Shown here: one piece after another, positions 32,976 to 41,872 of the stretch
Numbering within the stretch: position 1 is the first letter of the stretch
How the letters are laid out: the number at the start of each line of letters is the position of its first letter
Assembly: GCA_041166025.1 (NCBI GenBank)
Contig: JBEAMJ010000060.1
Span: 1-42,091, forward strand
Source of the DNA: UBA7672 sp041166025
GTDB taxonomy: Bacteria; Pseudomonadota; Alphaproteobacteria; Caulobacterales; Hyphomonadaceae
Direction of reading: 5' to 3'
DNA: 42,091 nt
The notes under the pieces: generated by a model
The model's input: only the letters and a program-made list of their open reading frames with translations
Told to the model about the DNA's origin: nothing
Databases searched by the model: none
Translations under genes and position numbers: made by a program

Positions 32976-33359
32976 ATGCGGATCGCAACGCTTGCCCTGC
33001 TCGTGCGCGACTATGACGAGGCGATCGCCTGGTTCATGCGCTGCCTCGGATTCGGGCTGGCGGAAGACATCGACATGGGCGGGGACAAGCGCTGGGTCGT
33101 GGTGCAGCCATCGGGCGGGGGCGGCGCGTCCCTCTTGCTGGCAAAGGCGGTGGGCGATCAGCAGTCCGCCATCGGCCGCCAGGCAGGCGGGCGCGTCTTC
33201 CTGTTTCTCGAAACGGACGATTTCGACCGCGACCACGCCCGCATGCTCCACGAAGGCGTCCACTTCCGCGAGGCGCCGCGCAGCGAGCCCTATGGCAAGG
33301 TCGCAGTGTTCGAAGACCTCTACGGCAACCCCTGGGACCTGATCGAACCGAAGCGGTAG
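32976..33359 (+). CDS. VOC-family (glyoxalase/bleomycin-resistance fold) protein
   Basis: The ATG at 32976 follows GAGGAAAA and gives 127 residues, a single VOC unit of two beta-alpha-beta-beta-beta modules. ALLVRDYDEAIAWFMRCLGF opens the first module and RVFLFLETDDFDRDHARMLHEGVHF the second. The end YGKVAVFEDLYGNPWDLIEP is the classic VOC C-terminus with the metal-ligand Glu (VFEDL and IEP). Whether it is an isomerase, dioxygenase or resistance protein cannot be told. It lies 13 bases after fhs, so it is probably co-transcribed. Confidence 0.9.
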   Translation: MRIATLALLVRDYDEAIAWFMRCLGFGLAEDIDMGGDKRWVVVQPSGGGGASLLLAKAVGDQQSAIGRQAGGRVFLFLETDDFDRDHARMLHEGVHFREAPRSEPYGKVAVFEDLYGNPWDLIEPKR

Positions 33360-33429
33360 CCGGGTCTTGCTTCGCGCGGCGCCAGCTGAAAAGCTTGCTT
33401 CAAACAAGACGAAACACAGGGGAGTGAAC

Positions 33430-34896
33430 ATGCGGCTGACGCGGCGGGGACTGCTGGCGACGGTTTGGGCGACGGGCGTGGCGGCGTGCGCCGGCGCACC
33501 GGGCGTCATCGCGAGCGGCGCCGAGCCCGACGCCACGGCGCTCGCCGACATGATCGCGCGCGGAGAAATGTCAGCCGCCGAAGCGGTCGAGGCTGCAATC
33601 GCGCGGGCGCAGGCCGCCCAGCCGAAGATCAACTTCATGGTGGCTGACACGTTCGCCGCCGCGCGTGCGAAGGCCGCCAATCCGGGCAATGGCCCGCTCG
33701 CGGGCGTGCCCTACCTGATCAAGGACCTCAACAACGTGGTCGGCGTACCGACACGCATGGGCTCGCGCGCAACCGCAAAGGCGAAGGCGGCGAGCGAGCA
33801 GGACGTATACGTCACCGCGACGCTCAACACCGGGCTCATCTGCATCGGCAAGTCAGCGACGCCGGAATCGGGCTACCTGCCGACGACCGAACCGCTGGCC
33901 TTCGGCCCCTCGCGCAATCCGTGGGACACCAGCCGGTCGACTGGCGGATCGTCAGGCGGCGCCGCAGCAGCAGTCGCAGCAGGCGTCGTGCCGATGGCGC
34001 ACGCCAACGATGGCGGCGGGTCGATCCGTTTCCCGGCGGCGAATTGCGGCCTTGTTGGTCTCAAGCCGTCGCGCGGACGCATGGTCGAGGAGCAGGTCCC
34101 CGGGCCGCTCGCCATCGGCGTGCAGGGCGTCGTCTCGCACACGGTGCGTGACACCGCCAGGATGCTTTCGCTCACGGAGCGCAAGGGGACCGCGGCGATC
34201 CATTCCGAGGTCGGCATGGTGACCTCTCCGGTACGGCGCAAGCTCAAGGTCGGCCTCATCACCACGGGCTTTGGCGGCAACAAGGCCGACGCCGAAGTTG
34301 CGGCCGTCGTGAACCAGGCGGCGCTCGCGCTGCAAGGCCTCGGGCACGCGGTCAGCGAGACGGCCTGGCCGACGGCCGCAACCTTCCAGGACGATTTCCT
34401 TGCCTTCTGGTCGCTCGGTGCGGCACAGGACATCGCCGGCGCCATCAAGGCGTTCGGCGTGACGGCGACAACGGATCATTTTGAACCCTTCAGCCTGCGC
34501 ATGGCCGAGAACGCCGCGAAGATGACCGAGGCTGACACCAACGCCGTGATCGGCCGGCTGATGGCTGCAACCGCCGCCTACAATGCCTGGATCAAGGATT
34601 TCGACATCGTCCTTTCGCCGGTTTTCTCCTCCCCGCCGTCCCCGCTGGGCTATCTGCGCGGGGATGTTCCGTTCGACACGCTGCGCGAGCGGCTGCTGAC
34701 GCAGGTCGGCTACACGCTGATCCACAATGTTTCGGGTGCGCCGGCGATCAGCCTGCCGCTCGGTCAGTCCTCCGGCGGCCTGCCCATCGGCGTACAGGTC
34801 TGCAGCGCCGTCGGCGCGGACGGCCTGCTGGTGGAGGCGGCCTACCTGTTCGAGCAGGCCCTGCCCTGGCGCAACCGCCGCGCCCGTCTCGTCTGA
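33430..34896 (+). CDS. Amidase-signature hydrolase with a Tat/lipoprotein signal
   Basis: The ATG at 33430 follows GGGGAGTG and gives 488 residues. The N-terminus RLTRRGLLATVWATGVAAC combines a twin-Arg-like signal with a lipobox, so the enzyme is probably exported folded and lipid-anchored. The catalytic triad of the amidase-signature family is intact: K98 (YLIKDL), cis-Ser S174 (GGSSGG) and nucleophile S198 (DGGGSIRFPA), with the usual 24-residue spacing. The closest remembered group is the 6-aminohexanoate-cyclic-dimer hydrolase type. Substrate is unknown. It sits 70 bases after the VOC gene and 68 before the TIR gene. Confidence 0.92.
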   Translation: MRLTRRGLLATVWATGVAACAGAPGVIASGAEPDATALADMIARGEMSAAEAVEAAIARAQAAQPKINFMVADTFAAARAKAANPGNGPLAGVPYLIKDLNNVVGVPTRMGSRATAKAKAASEQDVYVTATLNTGLICIGKSATPESGYLPTTEPLAFGPSRNPWDTSRSTGGSSGGAAAAVAAGVVPMAHANDGGGSIRFPAANCGLVGLKPSRGRMVEEQVPGPLAIGVQGVVSHTVRDTARMLSLTERKGTAAIHSEVGMVTSPVRRKLKVGLITTGFGGNKADAEVAAVVNQAALALQGLGHAVSETAWPTAATFQDDFLAFWSLGAAQDIAGAIKAFGVTATTDHFEPFSLRMAENAAKMTEADTNAVIGRLMAATAAYNAWIKDFDIVLSPVFSSPPSPLGYLRGDVPFDTLRERLLTQVGYTLIHNVSGAPAISLPLGQSSGGLPIGVQVCSAVGADGLLVEAAYLFEQALPWRNRRARLV

Positions 34897-34964
34897 GCCC
34901 GCTGGTGAAGCGCTTCAGGCAGGCGTAGACTGGCATGCCGGTCCTGACCGGCGGGAGGCAGGCC

Positions 34965-36890
34965 ATGCGTGCTGCGCCACAGGCAAGCGGCGAGACCGAA
35001 ACGCGGATCAAGGTCTTCGTGTCCTACTCCCGCGCCGACAAGGCGTTCGCGAGCGACCTCGTGCTGGGTCTCGCAGCTTGTGGCTTCGCGCCCTACATCG
35101 ATCGGCAGGACATCGCCCCGGGCGAGGACTGGGAAAAGCGCCTGCAGGGCCTGATCTCCGAGGCCGACTCAATCGTCTACATCGTCTCGCCCGACTCGCT
35201 CGCGTCTGAGAATTGCGGCCAGGAGTTCCGCCAGGCGATTGCATTGCGCAAGCGCATCCTCCCGGTGGTGTGGCGCACGGTCGACGATGCCGCCGCGCCG
35301 CCGGAGATGAAGCGCCTCAACTACATCTTCTTCAGCGGCGAAGGCCGCACCTTCGCCACCGGCCTTGCCGAACTCGCCGCAGCGCTTCGCACCGACATCG
35401 GTTGGATCCGCGAGCACACGCGCCTTGCTGAACTTGCCGGCCGCTGGGCCGCCCGCAGCCGCCCCGCCGGCCTGCTGCTGCGTGGCGATGACATCGATGC
35501 GGCCAACGCATGGCTCGCCGACAAGCCCATCACCGCCCCGGCCGTAACCGATGACCAGGCCGATTTCATCAAGGCTTCGACCGATGCCCGCGCCGAGGCG
35601 GAACGGCGCGCCCGGCGCGCGCGGGCGGGGCTGCTGACGGCGGTCTCGCTCACAGCCATGGTGTTCGCCGGCCTGGCCGGCGCCGCCGCCTGGCAGTGGA
35701 GCCTCGCCGGCCAGAACGCCACGACCGCCCAACAAGCGCTCGCCGACCTCAAGGTGGAAACCGACAAGGTCAAGTCGGCCCAGTTGCGTCTTGAGGCGGA
35801 TGTCTGGCTGCGCACAGCGCCATCCGAAAGCGGCTACTACATCGTCGAGACGGGCTGGTATCCGGTTGTCGCCAACTACTCAGGCGCCATCGCGCGCGTC
35901 GTGCGCGAGGGCGGCGGACACCCGACCTGGATGCAGACCGGCTTCATCATTGATGGCGCGCTGGTGCATCCCCGCTATGCCGGCGAGCCGCTCCTGGTGC
36001 TCCATGCCGAACAGGCGACACAGCCCGCAACGCCCCTGAAATGGCAGCCACCGACAACGCCGGACGACACGTTGCCGGCTCTGAGCGATGAGGATGCCAA
36101 GATTCTCGAGATCCGGCGCCAGGACGAGGAACGGGCCGCCGAGGCCGCGCGGCGGGCCCAGGGCATGCCGCCGCAGGGAACAGCCCGACCTCCCTCGCCG
36201 GACGCGCAGCCGGCCCCCGTGCGCACCTCCACCAGCCCAACGCGTCCGCCCGGCGTGGCGCCGTCCTCGCCTGACGACACGCTCTCGGCGGACGATCCCG
36301 ATCAGGTCCAGCGCATCATCACGGCGGAAGAACTCAGGCCCGGACCCGAGATCATCAGCGTGACATTCCCTGCACTGAAGGCGCCGCAAACGGTGCTGAC
36401 CGCGTCAGAAATGGTCTGGCGGACGCCAGTGCATCTCGGCGGCGAACGCCCATTCCAGATCTGGCGACTGAACGCCGCGCCGCCCTTTGGCTGGCGGGCG
36501 ATCGCGGAAACGGACATCGACTGCCGGCCTTTCGGACCAACGCCGTCCGAGCGCACCCTCGCCATGCTGAGCATCGCCATCCGGGCCGAAGGCGTCCCCT
36601 CGGATGATGAACTGGCGCTCAACATCAGCGAACTCCTGACGTGGGACGTCGCCCAGGCCATCACCTACACCCATTCGACCAACCGCGCCGCCGGCGGATC
36701 GCCTGTGTTCGATCTGGCAGGCGGCAAGGTGATCGCCGTGCATGTCTCATCGAGGCCGAACCTCACCGGGCCGCGGGCCGGAACGCGCACGAGCGAGGGC
36801 TACGCCTTCCGCCACCTTATCGATATGGCGCGCAGCTCCATCGACGAGCCGAAGCTCGGACCGCTCTGCCAGGAGGCATCTGTACCTTGA
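34965..36890 (+). CDS. TIR domain - transmembrane - degenerate trypsin-like protein
   Basis: The ATG at 34965 has an ideal GGGAGG at 34953-34958 and gives 641 residues. A TIR domain lies at about 15-145: IKVFVSYSRADKAFASDLVLGL, APYIDRQDIAPGEDWEKRL, and DSLASENCGQEFRQAI with E87 at the usual catalytic/NADase position. A single membrane helix lies at about 221-243. A coiled, then Pro-rich, region follows. The C-terminal part is trypsin-like: TGFIIDGALVHPRYA (about 325-339) and AAGGSPVFDLAGGKVIAVH (about 575-593). Aligned by eye with TNHHV and GSSGSPVF of active proteases, the His and catalytic Ser are replaced (Tyr/Arg and Gly). So TIR faces the cytosol and a pseudoprotease the periplasm. A signalling or defence role is inferred. 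Confidence 0.8.
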   Translation: MRAAPQASGETETRIKVFVSYSRADKAFASDLVLGLAACGFAPYIDRQDIAPGEDWEKRLQGLISEADSIVYIVSPDSLASENCGQEFRQAIALRKRILPVVWRTVDDAAAPPEMKRLNYIFFSGEGRTFATGLAELAAALRTDIGWIREHTRLAELAGRWAARSRPAGLLLRGDDIDAANAWLADKPITAPAVTDDQADFIKASTDARAEAERRARRARAGLLTAVSLTAMVFAGLAGAAAWQWSLAGQNATTAQQALADLKVETDKVKSAQLRLEADVWLRTAPSESGYYIVETGWYPVVANYSGAIARVVREGGGHPTWMQTGFIIDGALVHPRYAGEPLLVLHAEQATQPATPLKWQPPTTPDDTLPALSDEDAKILEIRRQDEERAAEAARRAQGMPPQGTARPPSPDAQPAPVRTSTSPTRPPGVAPSSPDDTLSADDPDQVQRIITAEELRPGPEIISVTFPALKAPQTVLTASEMVWRTPVHLGGERPFQIWRLNAAPPFGWRAIAETDIDCRPFGPTPSERTLAMLSIAIRAEGVPSDDELALNISELLTWDVAQAITYTHSTNRAAGGSPVFDLAGGKVIAVHVSSRPNLTGPRAGTRTSEGYAFRHLIDMARSSIDEPKLGPLCQEASVP

Positions 36891-36919
36891 GCATCCAGGC
36901 GTTAAGCTGAGGAGAGAGG

Positions 36920-37870
36920 ATGCGCGGGGAGGCTCACCTGAAGACAAGGGTTCTTGCAGCTGCGGGCCTGCTGGCGGCAGGCTGCGCATCGGTGACCGCA
37001 GCACCCGCGCGCGATCCGCACGCCAGCGCCGGCGTCAGCATCTTCGTCGTGGCGCACCAGGACGACTGGCAGCTCTTCATGAACCCGGAAGCCTACAAGC
37101 GGATGGACGAGCCGGGCGAAAAGGCCGTGTTCGTGCATGTGACCGCCGGGGATGCCGGCAAGGGGACAGGCGGCGAGCCGGCCCCCTACTATCTTGCGCG
37201 CGAGGAAGGCGCGCTTCGCGCGGTGCGCTTCATGGCAAATGCCGCAAACGAGACCACCGGCGTTGCGAACGCCATGCACGCGGCGATGACGCCGGTCGCC
37301 GGCCATCAGGTCCAGCGCGCCGTCTATGCCAACGCCGTGGTTTATTTTCTGCGCCTGCCGGATGGCAATATCGTCAACGGCACGGTCTTCACTCCGCACC
37401 CGCTCTCGCTCGAGCGTCTGCGCACCGGACAGACCCCCTACAGCGAAACGATCGACGGCAGCGCTCGCTACACCGGCTGGGACGATCTGGTTGGCACGCT
37501 GGCGGCGATCGTCGAGGCTGAACGCGATCCCGCCCTGCCTCTGAGCCTCCACATTGCCGAGACCGACGAGCAGCTGAACCAGAGGGATCATCCCGACCAT
37601 CGCGCGACCGCGCTTGGCATGGAAACGGTCGCAACACGCTTTCCCTGCGCTGCCGTGCATCGCTATGTCGAGTATTTCACGCGCACCATGCCGGAGAACG
37701 TCACCGGCAAGGATTACATGATCGATGTCGGCACATGGGCGGCGACCACGTCCGGCCTTGGCGATTTCCGCGCGCCGAGCACCTGGGAGCCTGGCCACAA
37801 CGCCTGGATTGGCCGCAGCTATTCGCGCAGCGCGCCGGCGCAGGGGACATGCGCGGCGAAGGCGGGATAA
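36920..37870 (+). CDS. PIG-L-family deacetylase lipoprotein
   Basis: The ATG at 36920 follows GGAGAGAGG and gives 316 residues. The lipoprotein signal has its lipid Cys at about 22 (LLAAGCAS). The Zn motif is VVAHQDDW (H46, D48, D49), and the second His pair is HPDH (H224, H227), as in GlcNAc-PI de-N-acetylase/MshB-type enzymes. These remove an acetyl group from N-acetylglucosamine-like sugars. Here the enzyme would act on the periplasmic side. It starts 29 bases after the TIR gene, so it is very likely in the same transcript. Its stop is 2 bases from the convergent P450 gene. The substrate is unknown. Confidence 0.88.
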   Translation: MRGEAHLKTRVLAAAGLLAAGCASVTAAPARDPHASAGVSIFVVAHQDDWQLFMNPEAYKRMDEPGEKAVFVHVTAGDAGKGTGGEPAPYYLAREEGALRAVRFMANAANETTGVANAMHAAMTPVAGHQVQRAVYANAVVYFLRLPDGNIVNGTVFTPHPLSLERLRTGQTPYSETIDGSARYTGWDDLVGTLAAIVEAERDPALPLSLHIAETDEQLNQRDHPDHRATALGMETVATRFPCAAVHRYVEYFTRTMPENVTGKDYMIDVGTWAATTSGLGDFRAPSTWEPGHNAWIGRSYSRSAPAQGTCAAKAG

Positions 37871-37872
37871 AG

Positions 37873-39174
37873 CTAGCGCTTCGGGTGCACCTGCACCTGC
37901 ATCGCCGCATAGCCCTTGACGAAGGAGCTCGGAATGCGCTCGGGCTCGCCCAGCACCTCGATACGGTCATACCGCGCGAGGATTTCCTCCCAGAGGATCT
38001 GCAGCTGCAGTTCGGCAAGGCGATTGCCGACGCAGCGATGGATGCCGAACCCGAATGAGAGGTGCCGGCGCACCATCGGCCGCTCGATATTGAGGACATC
38101 CGGCTTGTTGTACTGCGTCTCGTCGCGATTGCCCGAGGCGTACCACATCAGGACCTTGTCGCCCTTCCGGATGGTCTTGCCGCCCAGCTCGTAATCCTGC
38201 AGCGCCGTGCGGCGCATGTGGGCGAGCGGCGTCTGCCAGCGGATGATCTCCGACACCGCCGAGGGAATCAGGGACGGGTCGGCCTTGAGCTTCGCCCACT
38301 GCTCGGGCCATTTGTGCATGGCGTAGACGCCGCCCGTCATCGAATTGCGGGTGGTATCGTTGCCGCCGACAATGAGGAGCAGGAGGTTTCCGAGATACTC
38401 CTGCGGGCTCATGTTCCGTGTGTGCTCGCCATGCGCCAGCATCGAGACGAGATCGCCCCTGGGCTCTGCGTTGACGCGCTCGTTCCAGAGCCGGGTGAAG
38501 TAACCGAGGCATTCGAGCAGCTCGCCGCGCCACTGCTCTTCGCTGGTGACGATCTCGGGATTGTTGCGGCCGGTGGCCACATCCGACCAGCGGGTCAGCT
38601 TGCGACGGTCCTCGAAGGGGAAGTCGAAGAGCGTTGCGAGCATCATCGTGGTGAGTTCGATCGAGACCGTGTCGACCCAGTCGAACGGCTCGCCGACGGG
38701 CAGCTCGTCGAACAGCTTCTTGGTGCGGCTGCGGATCAGGGATTCGAACGTGCGCAGGTTTTCCGGCCCGACGATCGACTGCACCGTCTTGCGCTGGAGG
38801 TCGTGCTTGGGCGGGTCCATCGCGATGAACATCGGCAGCTGGAAGTCCTCATCCTGGTCGACGACGGTGATGCCGCCTTCGGAGGAGAAGACGCCGTGGG
38901 TGGTATCCACGGTCATGATGTCCTTGTAGGTGGTGACGTTCCAGAAGGGCCCGAAGGGGCTATCGGGCGTGTAGTTGACCGGGGCCTCCTTCCGCATGCG
39001 CGCGAAATAGTCCCAGTAGGCTTCCTGCCGCCAGTATTCGGGATCGGTGATGTCGAACTCGGCAAGGTCGATGTCGGAGGCTCGCGGCGCCCGCTCTCCG
39101 CGCGGCAGCGGATTCTTTCGGAAAGCCTCGGCGCCGGCCTTGGTGGGTGTCGCTGTCGTCGCCGTGTCTGCCAT
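37873..39174 (-). CDS. Cytochrome P450, CYP153-like alkane hydroxylase
   Basis: The 433-residue product has the I-helix LIVGGNDTTRNSMTGG (about 268-282), the ExxR pair E309/R312 and the heme loop FGFGIHRCVG with C381. The I-helix motif and the HLSFGFGIHRCVGNRLAELQ block are typical of CYP153, soluble enzymes that hydroxylate the terminal carbon of medium-chain alkanes. GAGGAAAG precedes the ATG. CYP153 genes are often next to a ferredoxin and a ferredoxin reductase, but neither is here, so electrons must come from elsewhere. A palindrome lies upstream at 39236-39251. The CYP153 call is from motif memory and was not made by alignment. Confidence 0.9.
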   Translation of the reverse strand: MADTATTATPTKAGAEAFRKNPLPRGERAPRASDIDLAEFDITDPEYWRQEAYWDYFARMRKEAPVNYTPDSPFGPFWNVTTYKDIMTVDTTHGVFSSEGGITVVDQDEDFQLPMFIAMDPPKHDLQRKTVQSIVGPENLRTFESLIRSRTKKLFDELPVGEPFDWVDTVSIELTTMMLATLFDFPFEDRRKLTRWSDVATGRNNPEIVTSEEQWRGELLECLGYFTRLWNERVNAEPRGDLVSMLAHGEHTRNMSPQEYLGNLLLLIVGGNDTTRNSMTGGVYAMHKWPEQWAKLKADPSLIPSAVSEIIRWQTPLAHMRRTALQDYELGGKTIRKGDKVLMWYASGNRDETQYNKPDVLNIERPMVRRHLSFGFGIHRCVGNRLAELQLQILWEEILARYDRIEVLGEPERIPSSFVKGYAAMQVQVHPKR

Positions 39175-39235
39175 GATCTTTCCTCACGCCGGGAGGACGT
39201 CATGCGCCTCCTTGCCTGACACAGTCTAGCAGAGG

Positions 39236-39251
39236 CTGCCGCTAGCGGCAG
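39236..39251. promoter_or_regulatory. 16-bp perfect palindrome between P450 and glycosyltransferase
   Basis: CTGCCGCTAGCGGCAG is a perfect dyad in the 184-base divergent region, 61 bases upstream of the P450 ATG and 107 bases upstream of the glycosyltransferase ATG. It could be an operator for a homodimeric regulator of either gene. No regulator gene is adjacent. A hairpin role is less likely because no T-run follows. Confidence 0.45.
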
Positions 39252-39358
39252 TCCTGTCCTTGCGGCAATCTCACCCAGCCCAATCCTGCCGGTTCCGGGG
39301 ACCGCGCCTTCCTGCCGGCGGGGGATGTGCTAGGGAACGGTCCCATCCGGCGGGTTCC

Positions 39359-40162
39359 ATGCCCGCGCGCACATGTTCAGGACGTGCCGACTTGGCGCAA
39401 ATCGAGCCGCAACAGCCGCGCCGCGCCCTCTCGGTGCTCATCCCCTTCTACAACGAGGCGGGCAATATCCAGCCCCTGGTCGAGGAGGTGCATGCTGCCC
39501 TTGCCGGCATCGATTACGAGATCGTCTGCGTCAACGACGCCTCGGACGATGCGACCGGCGCGGAACTGGTGGCCGCGCAGGCCGCCGCGCCCGACCGGAT
39601 CAAGATCCTCACCCATGTCCGGCGGCGGGGAAAATCCGCCGCCCTTTTCACCGGGCTTCGCCATTGCACGGGCGACTGGGTCCAGTTGCTCGATGGCGAT
39701 GGCCAGAACGACCCGGCCGATTGCCGGCGGGTGTGGGACGCAATCGCTTCGAAAGATGAAACACCTGCCCTCGGCGTCATCTGCGGACGCCGGACAAGCC
39801 GGAATGATTCGGGGTTCAAATGGCTGCAGTCGCGAATCGCCAATGGCGTGCGGCGCTTCTGTCTGCGCGATGACGCCACCGACACCGGATGCGGCTTCAA
39901 GCTGATCCGCCGCCGCGCCTTTCAGGACCTGCCCTATTTCGCTTCGATGCACCGTTTCCTGCCCGCCCTGATCAAACGGGCCGGATGGGAGGTGCGCGAG
40001 GAGGCGGTGGCCGACCGGCAGCGCCTGCACGGTGTGTCAAAATACGGCTTCCTGGGACGTTTTGGCGCCGGACTGGTGGACCTCATCGGCATGATGTGGC
40101 TTGTGCGGCGGGGGGGATATGGCGTCGCCGCCGAATGGAACGATCCGCGCTCCGGGCGCTGA
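39359..40162 (+). CDS. Family-2 glycosyltransferase, polyprenyl-phosphate type
   Basis: The ATG at 39359 is used; a TTG at 39392 is also plausible and gives a tighter N-terminus. The product has 267 residues from 39359. The GT2 signatures are LSVLIPFYNEAGNIQPLVEEV near residue 24, VCVNDASDDAT near 58, and LLDGDGQNDPADCRRVW near 110, where DGD is the metal motif. RLHGVSKYGFLGRFGAGLVDLIG is the usual DPM1-like end. Members transfer a sugar from a nucleotide donor to polyprenyl phosphate. The next gene is a GT39 enzyme of the type that uses such lipid-linked sugars. Confidence 0.88.
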   Translation: MPARTCSGRADLAQIEPQQPRRALSVLIPFYNEAGNIQPLVEEVHAALAGIDYEIVCVNDASDDATGAELVAAQAAAPDRIKILTHVRRRGKSAALFTGLRHCTGDWVQLLDGDGQNDPADCRRVWDAIASKDETPALGVICGRRTSRNDSGFKWLQSRIANGVRRFCLRDDATDTGCGFKLIRRRAFQDLPYFASMHRFLPALIKRAGWEVREEAVADRQRLHGVSKYGFLGRFGAGLVDLIGMMWLVRRGGYGVAAEWNDPRSGR

Positions 40163-40210
40163 ACGGTCCGCTGTGCGCGCCAGTCCCGAGACGAGTGTGG
40201 AAGAAGACGC

Positions 40211-41872
40211 GTGAAGCAGCCGATCCGGCAGCCGAAACAGTCCAGGAAAACGGCCAGGTCAGGCCGGGGGGTCCGGGGACGGCGGAACGGCGAGCGCGAG
40301 CAGCGCTCCTCGCTGGACGCCCTTGTCCGCCTCGACCGCTCGGCCATCGTGTCGATGATCCTGCTCTACTGCGTGATCCACTGGGCGATTCGCGTGCTGG
40401 TGGCTCCGATCTATACGGTGGAAGAGGCAGGCCAGCTCCTCCTGTCGCAATCGTTCCAGTTTGGATACGAAGCCCGCCAGCCGCCCCTGCTCACCTGGCT
40501 CTACTGGGCGGCCACGCGCGCCGGCGGCATCTCCCCGCCCGTTGTCTTTGCGGTGAAGTACGCCCTGCTCTTCGTCGGCCTCACCTTCTACTACCTCTCC
40601 GCCCGCAACATTCTGGTAAGGCCGGGAGTGGCGGCGGCGGCGGTAGCCGCCTGGGCCCTCACCTTCCAGATCGGCTGGTCGGCGCACGAGGACCTCCTCA
40701 CCGGCGTCGCGCTGATGGCGGTGCTTGCGATCAGCTTTCACGCACTCACGCGCATCCTCACCTGGCGGGCGTGGAGCGACTGGTTCTATCTTGGCGTCGC
40801 AATGGGCGTGGGCCTGCTCACGCACCACCTCTTCATCGTGTTCCCGCTGGCGATGCTGGTTGGGATCATGCTCTCGCCCTTCTTCCGCGACGCGCTGAGC
40901 TTCGGGCGGCTGTTGCTGACCTTCCTTGTCGCCGCGCTGCTCTATGCACCCTACGTGCTCTGGGTCGCCACGCACATCGACTCGGTGAGCGACGCGGCGC
41001 GCGAATACATTGTCTCCTGGGAGATCGACAATGCCTGGTTCGAGCGCGCCGGGAATGCGGCGGCGCAGCTGGGCCGGGCGCTCCTCGAATTCGGCCTGCC
41101 GCTGCTGCTGTTCTGGATGACGCTGTTCTGGACGCTCTGGCTCCCGATCATCTATCCGATCTTCCCGCGCCGGAACACCGACGAGGAACCGCACGAGCTC
41201 GCCTGGCGGAAGCTCTTCGTGCAGACAGCGATCATCGGCGTCCTGGTCTATGCGATCAGCGTTCCCATGGGCATTCAGGCCTACAAGCCGCACTGGATGA
41301 TGCCGGTGCTGTTCGCCCTGCCGGTCTGGCTGTTCGCGCATGTGAAACGCGCCGGCGACTTCCCCGTGGCGATCCGCGGCTTCGGCGCTGTCGTGGTCGC
41401 CTTCGTGCTGCTTGTCGCCGGCGGGCGGTTCGTCGAGGCGCAGCTGGAGATCGCGCAGTGCCGCGAGGGCGGCTGCCGGCCCTATGCGCCGATCTCTGCC
41501 TGGGCCGAGGCGCTGCGCGACGCCGGCTTCCAGCAGGGGACGATCGTGGGCGCCGATCCGCACCTCACCGGGAACCTGCGCGCCGCCTTCCCGCGCGCCC
41601 GCGTCCTCGACGCCTCGATCTCGCCCGACGCCTTCCCGGAGCGCCAGACGGCCGGCGCCTGCCTTGTGGTGTGGCGCGACACCCGCTTCAACGACACGCT
41701 CAATGTGGCGCTGATGCCCGAGGAACTGTCGACCTATATGGAACAGGAACTCAACGTCATCCTGCGCGACAAGGGCGCGCGCGGCGCCGTGCGCCGCCCG
41801 CTGCGGATGTCAGAAGAGAAGGCCTCGACGCTCTACTTCCAGCTCAACCGGGCGTCGGCCCGGTGCGGATAG
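40211..41872 (+). CDS. GT39/ArnT-like membrane glycosyltransferase
   Basis: The 553-residue product has a basic N-terminus, then about eleven membrane helices from residue 45 to about 410 and a soluble C-terminal part. The first external loop carries PIYTVEEAGQLLLSQSFQFGYEARQPPLLTW. Here the usual catalytic D-E-A is E71-E72-A, while the QPP pair is kept. Family members (PMT, ArnT, AglS) move a sugar from a polyprenyl-phosphate carrier to a protein, lipid A or another glycan. It starts 48 bases after the GT2 gene, which could make its donor. The acceptor is unknown. Its 3' end overlaps rimM by 29 bases, tail to tail. Confidence 0.88.
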   Translation: MKQPIRQPKQSRKTARSGRGVRGRRNGEREQRSSLDALVRLDRSAIVSMILLYCVIHWAIRVLVAPIYTVEEAGQLLLSQSFQFGYEARQPPLLTWLYWAATRAGGISPPVVFAVKYALLFVGLTFYYLSARNILVRPGVAAAAVAAWALTFQIGWSAHEDLLTGVALMAVLAISFHALTRILTWRAWSDWFYLGVAMGVGLLTHHLFIVFPLAMLVGIMLSPFFRDALSFGRLLLTFLVAALLYAPYVLWVATHIDSVSDAAREYIVSWEIDNAWFERAGNAAAQLGRALLEFGLPLLLFWMTLFWTLWLPIIYPIFPRRNTDEEPHELAWRKLFVQTAIIGVLVYAISVPMGIQAYKPHWMMPVLFALPVWLFAHVKRAGDFPVAIRGFGAVVVAFVLLVAGGRFVEAQLEIAQCREGGCRPYAPISAWAEALRDAGFQQGTIVGADPHLTGNLRAAFPRARVLDASISPDAFPERQTAGACLVVWRDTRFNDTLNVALMPEELSTYMEQELNVILRDKGARGAVRRPLRMSEEKASTLYFQLNRASARCG

